64,000 nt of DNA from contig JAECUM010009487.1 of NCBI GenBank assembly GCA_016617855.1, positions 36,030-100,029 on the forward strand. Direction: 5' to 3'. The translations under genes were made by a program, and so were the position numbers. Positions 27,301-40,688 of the stretch are shown piece by piece. Source of the DNA: Megalonaias nervosa. Taxonomy: Eukaryota > Mollusca > Bivalvia > Unionida > Unionidae. The notes under the pieces were generated by a model. That model saw nothing but the letters and a program-made list of their open reading frames with translations, did no database searches and had not been told where the DNA came from. The first letter of the stretch is position 1. Every line of letters starts with the position of its first letter.

Positions 27301-29159
27301 TTTGTTTTGCTCTTTGATGAGAGCATGAATGATGTCCTTCAAACTAAACAAATGGATTTCCATGTTCGTTTTTGGGATCAGGGCACAGTCAAGACCAGGT
27401 ATTTAACATCGAACTTTCTTGGTCATTGTACTGCCTCAGATGTGGTCTCAGCATTTGAATCTGTGACAGCAAACCTGAATTTGAACAATTTGATTCAGTT
27501 ATCTATGGATGGGCCAAATGTTAATTGGGCTTTTTATAAGAAGATTGATTCTGCTCTGGCCACTGAACTTGGTATCACATTATTAAATGCAGGAAGTTGT
27601 TCACTTCACAAGATCCATGGTGCATGCAAGACAGCAATGGATGCTGTTAACTGGAAATTGGATAAAATTCTGAGATCCCTTTTCCAGCTTTTTCACGACA
27701 CACCAGCAAAAAGAGAAGATTTTGTAAATGTTATTGGTACTTTCACCTTTCCTCTTCAGTTCTGCAAACACAGGTGGTTAGAGAACACCACCGTTGCTCA
27801 GAGGGCTTTAAATCTGATATAACCTTTAAGAAAATATGTTGGTGAGGTAATGAAATCAAGTGTTTCTGACCCGAAGACCGAGTCCTTTAAGATTGTGAAA
27901 GAAGCCCTTTTGAAGGATGAATTTTTGGCACCAAAATTGGCATTCTTTATTTCACTTTCCAAGCATGTTGAGCCCTACGTTACAGAATACCAAACTGATG
28001 CACTGATGCTACAATTTGCTCATCATGATCTAAATGCAGTTGCCATAGGCCTTCTAAAGAGGTTTGTTATCCCAGAAAAGATTGAGGAAATCAAAACAAC
28101 AAAAGACATGGTTATATTTCAAGTGACTGACCCATTAAATCAGGTAACCAGACACAAGGTTGCCGTTGGCTTTAAAGCAGAGTCTATGATTAATGAACTA
28201 AAAAAAGGCAAAAAAAGTGAGTGAGCTACAAATCTTAGAATTTAAGGATGCATGCAAAAGTATTCTTGTTTGTTTTGCTGACAAATTCCTCACAAAATCT
28301 CCACTTCACTTTGATTTAGTGAAAGACATGGCATGCCTTGACCCTGCTGCCATTTTAGAAAGTAAAGCACAAGCAGAGGCTAAATTGAAGAGAATCATGC
28401 ACTCATTAGTCAGCAAGAGAAAGTTCAATATCAGTTGTTGTGATGCTGTTCTTAATGAGTTTTCAGCATTTGTTGACTTGGCCATTAGCAATGGATCACT
28501 TGGATCTTTTTCAAGAAAGACTGAACGTATTGACACATTTCTTTATGACAGGCTTGCTCATCAGCAGCAATATTCCAACCTTTGGCAAGTTGTGAAAACC
28601 TTGCTTCTCTTGTCACATGGGCAAGCCACTGTTGAGACAGGGTTCGCAATAAATAAAGAAGTTGAAGAGATAAATATAGCTGAAAGAACTTTGATTGCCA
28701 AAAGGATCATTATTGATGCCGTTAGAGCTGCTGGTGGAATCATTAAAGTTGAAATCACCCAAGGCTGCTTATCAGTGCCAGCAGTGCATACAGCAGGTAT
28801 GAAGTGTTTCTTCAAGATGAGAAGAAAAGAAAAGGAGACTGAGACAACCAATAGGAAAAGAAAAGCATTGGATGAGGAAATCATGGGTTTGAAAAGGAAA
28901 AAATCAGCACTAACTTATGATATAGAAACATTGAACAGTTTAGCTGTTGACTATGCATTAAAAGCTGAACATCAGAGCAACCTTACTTTCATCAGCACAT
29001 CAAATAGCTTAAGGACATCTGTGAAAAAAAAACTGGAAGAACAGTTGGATCTGGACAAGCAGATTGATGATAAACTAGAAGCATTGAAATATGTCTGAAT
29101 TTTGTATGACACTTTGTGCAATGTATATTGCTCTGCTTTTGTGTGTGTGTGTGTATATA

Positions 29160-29196
<37 letters not shown>

Positions 29197-32100
29197 GATT
29201 TAACCTTTCAATGCTTTGTTCATTAAGTTCATTTAGATCTTACCTTGCTAAGGTTGTGGAAAAAAGTTCAAGTCATATTATTTAAAATAATGTAAAAATG
29301 ATGAGTATGCTGTTATTTGTTGCATGAAAGTCTGAACACTGCATTTCTTTGAACCTAAAATATTTTCAAAAAGGCCTTAAAAAACCTCAAAAAAGCCTAA
29401 AATTTTTAGATCAGAAATTGCAACTAACCCTGTATTCAATGCGGCAGCAGACTTGGTCCTGCTCAGCCATCATTTTATGTGTCCCTTACAGATGACATTG
29501 TTGGCACAGTGGCGCTCATTGTCAGGTCCCCTTGATCAAACAATCATGATCATGTATAAGATTTGATCATTCCTGCTTCAGTGGTGCAACCCATAGTGCT
29601 ATACAGAAAATAATCCAGAAGTTATGTGGACAGAATTGCAAGATGATTCTGGTAGCCCCTCACAGGTGGGACAAGTCCTGGGTCACCGATCTACTCAATC
29701 TAGCAATGGATCTGCCCAGAAAGATCCCAGCCAGCCTGAATCTTCTGAAGCAACCATGGTCACAGGTCATCCATCCCTTCCCAGACTGTCTTCTTCTTCA
29801 TGCTTGGCTCTTATCAGGAGAGCCTTGCGAGACAAACAGTTTAAACATTTGATTGTGGAGAGATCTCAAGAGCAAGAAGGCCTTCCACTCTGAAGGCTTA
29901 CAAGGGAAAGTGGCATGTTTTCAGGGACTCATGCCAGACCAATGATGACATCCCTTTGAATGCCACAGTCCTTCATCTGGCTGACTGTTTTATTTGGTTC
30001 TTTGAGGAGAAACAGTTGGTCCCCATCACTATCAAAGGCTATTACTATTAGATATCACATTCTGGCATCATGGCAGACATGACATTGGACATGATGAAGA
30101 CCTTTCAGATCTTTTAGCCAATTTTGATCTCATTTGACCAAAATACCTCACTGTTTCTGAAATGGAACCTGCCTTGGGTAACATGGCTCGAGTAAATCTG
30201 AGCCTCTAGCCCACACTTCGTGAAAAGTTACTATCATACAAGACATGTTTCCTGATAGCTTTAACTTCCGCATGCAGTGTATGTGAGCCACATGCCCTTT
30301 CCGATGACTCGAACTATCTTCAGTTCAGATCAGATTGTTGGTGATCCTCTTGACACACCAGGCTTTGTCACCCAAAACAGGATACCATCTGCTGGTAACC
30401 AAAGAGTTGTCATTAGCTCCCTCTCTTCTGTAGACAGTTCGAGAGCAGCAGTCATGCTAGATCCTGTTCACACTCTCAAGCAGTACTTGAAATACACCGA
30501 GACAAGTCTGGTACACACAGATGCCTCTTCCTCCCAATGAAAGCCAGGGAACATGATATCATCCCTCAAGCCCTTGCTTCGTGGCTTTGTGAAGTGGGTA
30601 TATGCTAGGCATGCCCATAAAATCAGAGTTGCCTCATGCAGATTTTCGCTCACGAGATTAGAGCTTTCTCAGCAAGCCTTATGTTCAAACATAATGTTTC
30701 AATCCAAGTTATAATAGAAGCTGTTGGCTGGCATGCAGAGGCAACCTTCTAGAGTTTTTATCTCAGGGATTTAGCATTGTTGAGACAAACCTTGAATCTG
30801 GTAGGGCCAGTGGCAGCAGGATGGACAGCTACCAGACCCAATTAGATCAAATCAACACAGCCTGCTAGCTTCACTGGATTTGCCAGTGAAATTTTATAGG
30901 TAAGAAGATGTAAACTTTATCTTCTTAAACCTAGATAAGGGAGAAAGGTCAGGTGACCCTAGACGATGTTGCTTACGTAATCAGGGTTATCATTCACATG
31001 GGGAATCCAGCTATTCTTCACAAGAAGGATACCTGAGATAGAGGCCGGATGCTCAGCATCCCCTCCTCCTGTTGCTTATTCTTCTAACATAATGTGATTG
31101 GGTAACGTATTAGAAGGGGAAAGCACATTTTTAAGTAAATTATGTTTCTCTGAGAAACCTTACCCAATCAAAACAACTAGAAACCCTCCTAACCACCCTG
31201 CCATGTGAGCTTCTGCATCAGTATCTCACTTGGATTAGAACTAGTGACACCTGGCAGTACCAAAGAGAAGAAATGGGCAAATCATTTGCCCTTTGCCTAT
31301 TTGAAATAGCCTGGAGAAGATGATTTTCATTTTTTAGTAGGACTGGATTTGTGAGGTAGCTGGATATTATTCCTAACGTAATGTCAGTAATGTCAGTGAA
31401 TAAATACTCTTGGAGAAACATAATTTAGTTAAAAATTTGCTTTCTGTTTCTGACACTTAAGTTCTCAGAACAATTTATACAGAACTGTCAATTCACTTAT
31501 TTTTTGTGGATTGTTTGGTTGCCACAAACTATGAATTTTAAAATCCAAAAACCAATGATCCGTTTATGGAAATTATAGGGAGTGATCTCAGTTCCATGAA
31601 TTTAAGATCCAATAGAAATGAACTTTTCACAAAACCGTGAAACTGTACAACCACAAAAATTAATGACTTAACCATATATGTTTGCTACATATGTGTCCAT
31701 AAAAAATTTTTTAGTTTGAATATTAACTTATATTTTTTAAAGGTTATGTAAAGTTATATAGCAATTTGGAATCCAATAGCCTTACAGTTAAATTATATTG
31801 GAATGGAACAAATTTGAGGCATTCCAAGCATAAGACTACGTCGGACTGATGACTTAATAACCAGGATGATGATGTAAACATAATGACATCATGATTTTAA
31901 TTTTATAATAGACTTATTTCACAGAGGTGAATATTTAGGTTTAAAATTCATACATTTAGCATTCACTTTCTAAGAACTAAACTTTTAACATTAACATCCA
32001 AAAGGACCTTAACTTTATGCTTGGGAGAGCTCATTTTTTAAGATTTAGCATTTAGCATTCACTTTCAGAGAACTAAACTTTTAACATTAACATCCAAAAG

Positions 32101-35100
32101 GACCTTAACTTTATGCTTGGGAGAGCTCATTTTTTAAGAGAAGTTGAACATATGCAAAATTGTATGATAATATATATTTTTAATTTCAGACTGCTGTACA
32201 AAATGTGCATGACTCAGGGGAGTTTCATCAAAAGATCATGGAAAATCTTGGTGAATAAACGATAAGGCTTTCTGGTTTTATGCTGATAAATATTAGATTG
32301 GTTGGTTGGAGTTAGGGAATAAATTCTTGTATTTAAAGATTTGAAGATGCCAATGCATGGTTCATACAGCTTTTAAAAAATGAATTTTAGGGGTTGCTTG
32401 AAAAAATTCATTGAATTTCAGAAAAGTTTTTTTTATCATTGAGAAGTCCTTGAATTTGTCGAAAAACTGATAATTTCTCAGAGCATCTTGAACTTATCTG
32501 AGGATATATAATGCATTAAAAGTGAATGAAATATATCACTTCTGAAATTTTGAATTTCTGTTGCGTGGTCAAATGTGTCAATAGCAGTCACTTTTTGGAA
32601 AAGGCAAAACTGGACATTGCACAGGTTCACCTTTAAAAATTGATTTTTGAACAATGTCATTTTGTTCTTCTTATTATGATTATTATTGTTACATTTTCAA
32701 AATTGTTTTATGTGCACTGTACAATACAATCATAATTCAGGTATATGTTGTGCTCAGCACAAATCTGGCTGCCTCGTTAGGTGCTCAGCATTAAGTGGTT
32801 TGTGTTATTACTGGTCGGCCTGGTGTCAGGATGACTGGGTGGGACATCATGCTACATGTCTGCAGCATGATGCCCCAGTGCTAGACATCACTATAAACTG
32901 CCCTACTGCAGACGTCGTAGCAATATGACTGAATTTATTTTAAGGCTACGTTAAAAACACACACACACACACACATGCATGCACGCACGTGCGCACGCGC
33001 GTGTTCCACAATATTACTGTGTCCAGGTCACTTTAATCCTTCCTAGAAGTGAAATCATTACAAACTGAAAAATATACACCGATTTTAGTTTTGTTCATGC
33101 TATATAAACAAAAACTTCATTAGCCATTTGCTCAACTTTCCAAGATCAAAAGACAATTGGCTTATGTAACAAACATGTGATGATCAGAAAATTAAAAGAA
33201 TTTATAAATGGCTACTCATTGTGACCAAAGAACTGAAACTTCACCTGCCTTTACAGACAAATTTTGATTATTGAATGATGCCAGACCCTAATGAAAATTA
33301 GATGTAACTCGTATCCCCTCTCAATGGACAAACATTGTTTTTGAGACAAAGCTTTAATTCACAGGCAAATTGATGAAGATATCTCACTATACCGATCACA
33401 CCAACACAAAAAGGTGACTTCCATTCCTGCTGCGATAACACAACAATTTTACTGCCATCAAGCAAATAGCTTAATTCCTCTACCTTAGTAATGAAAACTA
33501 CCTCACAGATATAACAAATGCTATGCTTGTGATTTTTGAGAAAATGAATGATATTCCTATCGATTTCATGCAGGTATATTTCGATGAAAGGTTGTTCAAG
33601 TTTGCTAGGTTGGCTAGTAAGCAGCTACTCTATGCTGACACCAAATGGTGTCACCAAATTCCAACTTTTTGATAGGCAATGGACTCTGACCCTACACCCC
33701 AACACAAATGTCCAGATATCAAAAATGGGGTGGCAAGGATCAGAGAAAACTTGGACTATGTAGGTTGGTGGTTTATCAGCATATCAGCACAATACTGTGT
33801 ACATAGGCCAATGAAAAGCTTAAGTTTTAAATGTTAAAAAATTCAGAATTAAAATGGAAAGAAGAAAATATTGCCAAAAATTTTAATTAGAAAAGGGGCC
33901 AATATTTCATTGTATAGAACACTTAAGCCTTAATGTTTACAATGGCTACTGGAGACATCCAAAACCTTTGTTTAGTTGAGCTGTATAACTATTGATTACA
34001 CCCTGATTAGTTTTCAAGATTCCATTGAATTTAATGATCCATACCAACTATTGAATGTATTGTTTAATAATTATAGGTTACTGCATTTGTATGGGGAAAA
34101 TATGAACGAGTTTTTTTCGGATGGATACAGAACGACCTTTTTATTATATACTCATTTTCTTATTCTACCTAAGGCTTAATTATAAAAAAATATACTACAT
34201 GAAAATAAGTAATTGAATTTATGCTGTATTACAGTATAAATACACAACTGTAGATTCATCAATACACAATAACAATATTAATATGGACACAGCACAGCCG
34301 AGCAACCTTGGGCTTTTAGATTTAGTCTGGAATGGATGGATTTTGTTTTCATGTTGGTCCAGTTAGGTTCTGCTTTCTGATTATAATGGACTGGATAATT
34401 GGGTCAGTTCAGTGCAGTTAGGAGAACAGATTTCAGCTGGATATGTACTAGAAATTCAGTACAGTTTCAATGTTTATCTGGTTTGCCAGACATGTCATTC
34501 AGGTTTGCAGAACTAAGAAATTACATTTTGAGGAAATTCAGGATGCATAAATGTAAGTATATTTATTATCATTCTTATTACCAGCCAAAGTAGACATGTT
34601 TGTGCCCTATCAATTGCATCTCACTGTTGGAGGGACTCCAGCTATGACCTGTATCATACAGTGATTGTCTTCTGTCATAGCCTTACATTATATAAAAACA
34701 GTTACACTGGGAAAATCGCAAAGCAGAAATAATAGTTTTTTGTTGCCTTAGCTTATTGACTCGGATGCTATTATTTTCCTACCAAAACGTTCAGTTGCAT
34801 TTTTTTCTCAAATCTAGTCTTTTGACAGACTTGTAAAATTGTACGTCTGTGATAGATATGTAATAGCCTTAGGCCTCAGTATGCTTTTCTGTGCTATATT
34901 TTTATAGACCCTTGAGAGCACTGGTCAAAGTCTGAATCATTCTATTTGTGAAAAGGTACAAATATTTCTCCTAATTGTTTCAATTATCAGAATGGTATTT
35001 TCAACTACTGCATTTCTCATTCGTGTGCTTGTTTGGCAGTTTCGTTTCTGACTCATTGAACTTATCCACATTGTTAACTTTATCACCTATACTACTTCAA

Positions 35101-38100
35101 ATGGATGAAACAGCTTGTTTAGTTCATTCGTAAACAAATCTAATCAACCAAAACCTAAAGCGTCTAATAAAAATGAGCGTACATGGTTTGTTTACAAAGC
35201 AGTTTCTAATATGCTATTTTTAGGCATACATGTTGTGCACATGCATGCAATATATCAGGGTGTTCAGCATCATAAAATACTGCACAATTCTGACAATGTA
35301 AAGTTAATGGAGACAAAAATGAGCATATAATAAGATGAAATAGGGGATCAAGGCCACTAATTACAGTATAGATACCTCATATGCTTGCTTATAAGGTCAG
35401 TATGACTGCAAACTGAAAAGACCCACATCTGCTGTTATATAATGTGCCAGAAGATCTGGGACTGTGCAGTTTGTTTTGAGTAATCAGTAGAACAAACAAC
35501 ATAGACCCTGATCTGCAGTCAGATTATGCTATGATGGATCTGGACCGTTGTTGTATGCAGTTTAACTCAACTTATAAGTGAGTATAGATGGTATTAACAT
35601 CTTCTTTAATAGTGAGTGATTTGGATTTTTAATGTAGCTTTAAAAAAATGTCAGTCATATTGCTATGATATCTGCAGTGGGACAGTTTATAGTGATGTCT
35701 AGCATTGGGGCATCATGCTGCAGACATGTAGCATGATGTGCAGCCCAGTTAGATTATCCTGACACCAGGCTGACCAGTACTAACACTAACTTCTTAATGC
35801 TGAGCACCAAGCAAGAAAGCACTAGTACCATCTTTATAAGTCTTTGGTGTGACTCGGCCGGGGTTTGAACCCTTGACCTCCCGCATCTGAGGTGGAAGCT
35901 CTAATGGCTAAGCTACTGGTGCAGTCATTGTCTTTAATAAAAACTATGACTATTACTCATGAATTAGTGGCACATTAATATGGACTGTTGTGTCTACTGT
36001 GTCATATTTTTTATGAGTCTTGTAAAAGAAAAGAAACAATGAAACAATGAAATGTATATAATAGTTAAAGATCTACTTAATTTTATCCAGCACTGTTGTG
36101 CATTTACTATCATACACATAATGTATATACTTGCATATACGGTCCAACTGCAAACTTTTCAGGCACAGATCTGCCATCACATAATGTTCCAGCAGATCTG
36201 GGTCTGTGCAGTTTGTTGAGAGTAATCAGTAGAACAAACAGCATAGACACTGATATTCAGGTGCATTATGCTACAGCAGATCAGGATCTCCGTTGTTTGC
36301 AGTTTGACTTGACTTATAAGTGAGTATATATGGCATTTGATTCACATGTCCTGCCTCACTTTTGACAAACACTGTCATGTCAGACTACACAGAATGGCAT
36401 CTATATAAAACATGTGAATAACATGACTTTAGAAAATTATTTTAACAAATAATAGTTGAATGTTAGTGTTTGAAAATAACAGGGTCTGAAACCATACATA
36501 ATATATGGTAGACTTGGTTTGTGTTAGCTGAGTGAATGAGGGCTTTGATGGATAACTTTCTCTTACAGAGACATACATGGTGAAAGATGACAAGATAAGA
36601 AAACTGATGGACAGATTAGTGGAGTCGGGAAAGAAGCTCTTCATCATCACTAACAGTGGCTTTCCATTTGTGTAAGTGTGGCCCGTTTTTGTTTGGACCT
36701 TATTTTGGATCACTTTTGGTGCAGATGTTATTGTTGTTGTAGGGTTTAATGCCATTTTTCAGCACAAGATAGGCTGTACATGGCAGCCAGTACAAACGGT
36801 GGAGGAAGAATCCGGGAAAACCCCAGAAAGAACCACTGACCCATGAGAAGCTACTGGCAAGCTTTCTCACATAGATTACCCACATTGGCTGAACCTGAGG
36901 CTTGAACCCACACAAACAGAGGTGAGATGGCAATGATTCGTGAGAGCTTGAGACCACTCAGCCACTCGGGCCCCCACATTGGTGTAGATGTAATGCAATT
37001 GAAGATGACAGTTGGTAACTGGTGAGAACATTTTAGGTATGATTGATAGAAATCAATCCTATTCAGCAGTAGGATGGGTTATTGAAATCCCACCTGAAGA
37101 TCTGAATATTTGGTTTGAGGCTTTGCCAAGTTCATGTACACAGATTTTGATCCCAGGTGTGGGTTTTTTCTGTCCCATACTAGCATATATGAATATTTTT
37201 CTTTCATGTCAAACTTGTGAAATAGTGTTGATAATTTTGTTTAAATAATTTAATAATTACATAGTATTATCTAAAAGTTATATCATCTGAAAGAGTTAAA
37301 ATGGTTGAATTACAACAAAGAAATATTAACATGTATGCCCCAGTTTTCAGGCACTATAATGAAGAGTACTGTCTCTACTGTGGAGAAACTGGGCATATGA
37401 CACAGGTATGCCATCATGGCAAACAGACTGAGTGCTTCAGATGCCATAAATTTGGACACAAACAAAGACTCTGTCAATCAATGTATTATATATACTAGGA
37501 AGCTGGCAAAGAGGAGAATGCTAGTGCTTCATTTATAACAAGTCTAAATGTACCTAGTGAGACTCTTGACTCTTAACTATTCAATGGACACTATGGTAAA
37601 TGTGAACGTTAACGGATTTTCAGGGTCTGTATGTGACTTTGAAGACGCTAGTGTATATGAACATTTAAATATGGAAATAGGATGTCAGAATGATAAAAGT
37701 AGTATGGAGACAATCTCAGTGAGTACCCCACTGCATGATGACATACATATAATTGATATGAAACTAAAGACAAAAGGTTTTAACATTGGTTACTTAAATG
37801 TACAAGGTATAGTGGGAAAAATAGACCAGATTCAGTTAATGTTATCTTCCAAGGAAAATAATATACATGTTTTAGGACTCAATAAAACCAAATCAAATGC
37901 TAACCACAATGACAATCTATTTCACTGTCAAGGCTGCAATAAACCATTACGCAGGGACAGAGAGACATCAGGGGGAGGCCTTGTTGTATACATTAGGGAA
38001 GATGTAAATGCAGAAGGGCGACTTGACTTGGAGTCACATGAAACTGAGAGTATCTGGGTTGAAATTTCTCAAAATAATGCAAAATCATTCCTAGTTGGTT

Positions 38101-40688
38101 TCATTTATAGGCCACCTTCCTCCAAAGCAATTTGGAATGATAACTTTTTGAAACAAATGGAAAATGTTCTTGCACAGGAGAAAGAAACATATATACTCTT
38201 GATATAAATAAGGACCTTCTCAATACTCAAATAAGGAACAACTGGATGGAATTTATTGAATCATTAGGCTTAGTCCAGCAGGTAAATGAGCCCACAAGGG
38301 TAACAGAAAAATCAAGCACTCTTATTGATCACATTTATACCAACCTACCAGACGATGTGGCTTGTGTTAACACACTGAATGTTGGTCTTAGTGACCACTA
38401 TCCTACTTTTTTTGACAAGAAAGGTTAAATGCAAGAGAAATAAGAAAAATACACACAAAACTATCACTTGCAGATCATTCAAAATTTTAATGAAGAACAA
38501 TTTCTCAATGACCTATATAAAATTCCATGGAATATGATCCAAAATTTGGATGACATAGATGAAGCTCTGAGGGTGTGGACTGACTTATTTACGGATGTAG
38601 TCTCTAAGCATGCACCACAGAAAGTACATCGAGTAAAGAATGAAATCCAACCTGATTGGCTTACTACTGAAATCCTAGATGCAATGAAAACATGAGACCA
38701 ATTCAAGGCTATGGGAAACCATGCATAATGTAAAGTATGGAGAAATAAAATAACAATTATGATTAAAAAAGCTAAAAAAATTTTTTATCAATTATTGCTT
38801 GAAAACAAAATGAGCAACACAAACTCCATTTGGAAAGTCTTCAATGAACTCACTGGAGGAACACACAAAGATCAGACAAATAAAATTCACTCACTTCTGG
38901 TGAATGACACCATAGTCACCAATGACACTGACATTGCAAATGTTTTCAATGATTTTTTCACCAACATTACCACTAAGTTAAAAGAACCAGTGATAGAAAA
39001 CAACTTTAATGAACTGAAAAAGTTCTGCAGCAGCAAAATCTTTAAGGAGGTGTGTTTCTCTATCCCACCAGTATCAAAAAACTTTGCTAAAAAATGTCTC
39101 AGTGAACTTGATACCAAGAAAGCTTCAGGACTTGAACAGATTGGTCACAACTCATTAAATCTTTTGCCTCTGCTATTTTAGATAGCATAGCATTCATAAT
39201 CAGTTTATGTATTGCAACCTAATCTGTCCCCAAAATGTGGAAAACTGCAAAAGTAATTCCTATTCACAAATCTGGTTCTAAGGATGATGCTGATAACTAC
39301 TGGCCAATCTCAATACTACCAAACTTGTCAAAATTGATTGAAAAACATGTCCATGACTCATTCGTGTCATATTTAACCAAACACTCACTGTTACACCCTA
39401 ATCAATCAGGCTTTAGACAGAAACATTCATGTGAGACTGCCTGGATCTCCCTAACTGATAAATGGCTTCAAGCGCTTGACCAAGGTAGAATAATAGGATC
39501 TGTATTTGTAGATTTCAGGAAAGCTTTTGATATGGTGGATCATGAAATCCTTTTGAAGAAACTGAAAATCTTCCAATGTGATGAAAGCACAGTTAGATGG
39601 TTTACTTCATACTTATGTGAGAGAACACAGCATGTTTATATAAATAATGTTCTGTCTGAACCTGGAACAGTTAGATGTGGAGTAACACAAGGCTCAATTC
39701 TAGGTCCATTACTATTTATATTATTAACGACCTACCACTTTTTCTAAGGGACTCAATATCATCAACAGATCTCTATGCAGATGACACAACATTTGTCAGA
39801 CATCCAAAACACAAAGCATGAACTCGAAATTTCTTTACAGAATGCCCTAAACAAACTGGACAACTGGTGCACATGCAATGGAATGGTGGTAAATACTGGT
39901 AAAACTAAAATATTACTTATCTCAACACAGCAAAAAAGGATAAATCTTGATAGTGATGAACTGTGTCTGACATGGAAGGATAAACCTTTGCAAATGGTCT
40001 GTCATGATAGACTGCTTGTTGCTTTGGTAGATAATAACCTATCATGGACTGAACATATCAAACATATCAGTAAAACAGTCAATTCAAGTTTTTGGCTTCT
40101 CAGTAGGATAAGACATTTTCTCCCTGAAAGGCACAGAAAGCTATTTTATAACAATTACATATAACCCTATTTAGACTACTGTAATACAGTATGTGGTAAT
40201 TCAAATGATAAAAACAAAGCAAAGCTGGCACATCTTCAAAAAAGAGCATTTGGGCTAATAGCAATCCAGAAAGAAAGTAAGGAAAATTTAGCTGGTAAGT
40301 TAAAAATAATACCTATTAAAGACTGAATCCAGCTGAGAAAAGCCAAATTAATGTACAGGATATCCAATAATAGTGCTCCTGAATATTTACAATCACTATT
40401 CCAGTATAGGCTACCTGGTAATAGTCCCCACCTGCGATGCATGTCTACCAAACAGTATAGAATTCCCAAACCAAATAAGGAATTATTTTAAAAAAGTTTC
40501 CAATACTCTGGAACTTTGCTCTGGAATAGTATTCCAGTTGAGATTAGAAATGTCCACTCTATTTCCTTCTTCCAAACCCAATATATCCAGTTGCTTCAGA
40601 GATGCAGTTAAAATAAATAAATTTCTTTGCATGAGGGCTTCAGGGTAGGTTAGTTCTTAGCTAATTGTGTTACCCTCTTTAAATAAAG

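Larger units (their letters stand above)
25841..29432 (+). mobile_element. hAT-like DNA transposon 2, nearly intact, inserted in DIRS copy 2
   Basis: 3592-bp element with ends CAGGGTTCGTAGG and, reverse-complemented, CAGGGTTAGTTGC, flanked by the 6-bp direct repeat TATTCA (25835-25840, 29433-29438). Subterminal A-rich CCTAAAA-type motifs are present at both ends in the same orientation. It carries a BED-like zinc-finger exon and a long transposase (below). Removing it and one TATTCA rejoins the DIRS frame. Confidence 0.9.
24607..31390 (+). mobile_element. DIRS-like retrotransposon, copy 2, with inverted terminal repeats (split by a hAT-like element)
   Basis: Flanked by ~130-bp inverted repeats (24607-24743 and 31250-31390), a DIRS hallmark. 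Coding traces on +: RT segment [10 protein letters not shown] and [17 protein letters not shown] near 25323-25430, LPFGLS near 25483, VSLDDIL near 25575 (catalytic DD region), [12 protein letters not shown] near 25640, [20 protein letters not shown] spanning the insertion, then [27 protein letters not shown] near 29680-29820, and tyrosine-recombinase traces near 30060-30780, ending in GWHAEATF and SFYLRDL. Stops and shifts throughout, so it is inactive. After removing the 3.6-kb insert it is only about 3.2 kb, shorter than complete DIRS elements. Confidence 0.85.
16751..32189 (+). other. NT5DC intron 6 (15.4 kb) with two nested retrotransposon/DNA transposon clusters
   Basis: Order: SINE C (16946-17115); unrecognised sequence to about 18640 that could be a decayed upstream part of DIRS copy 1; DIRS copy 1 (about 18640-23030) split by a hAT (19214-20789); 61-bp duplication; T2 tandem repeats (23600-24390); DIRS copy 2 (24607-31390) split by a hAT-like element (25841-29432); 96-bp duplication before exon g. 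17116-17640 and 31391-31950 show nothing recognisable. Confidence 0.8.
32251..36568 (+). other. NT5DC intron 7
   Basis: Contains a 'ccttgaattt'-type repeat (32385-32500), SINE A copy 4 (32766-32973), MITE M1 copies (35379-35587, 36124-36330) and SINE A copy 5 (35617-35926). 32975-35375 has no feature I recognise. Confidence 0.7.

Noticed and set aside
26100..29098. Host zinc-finger or domesticated transposase gene
   Set aside because: Sits between terminal inverted repeats and target duplications and has a stop and frameshift; it is a transposon gene.
24607..31390. LTR retrotransposon or endogenous retrovirus
   Set aside because: Terminal repeats are inverted rather than direct, and recombinase-type rather than integrase-type traces follow the RT; DIRS fits better.
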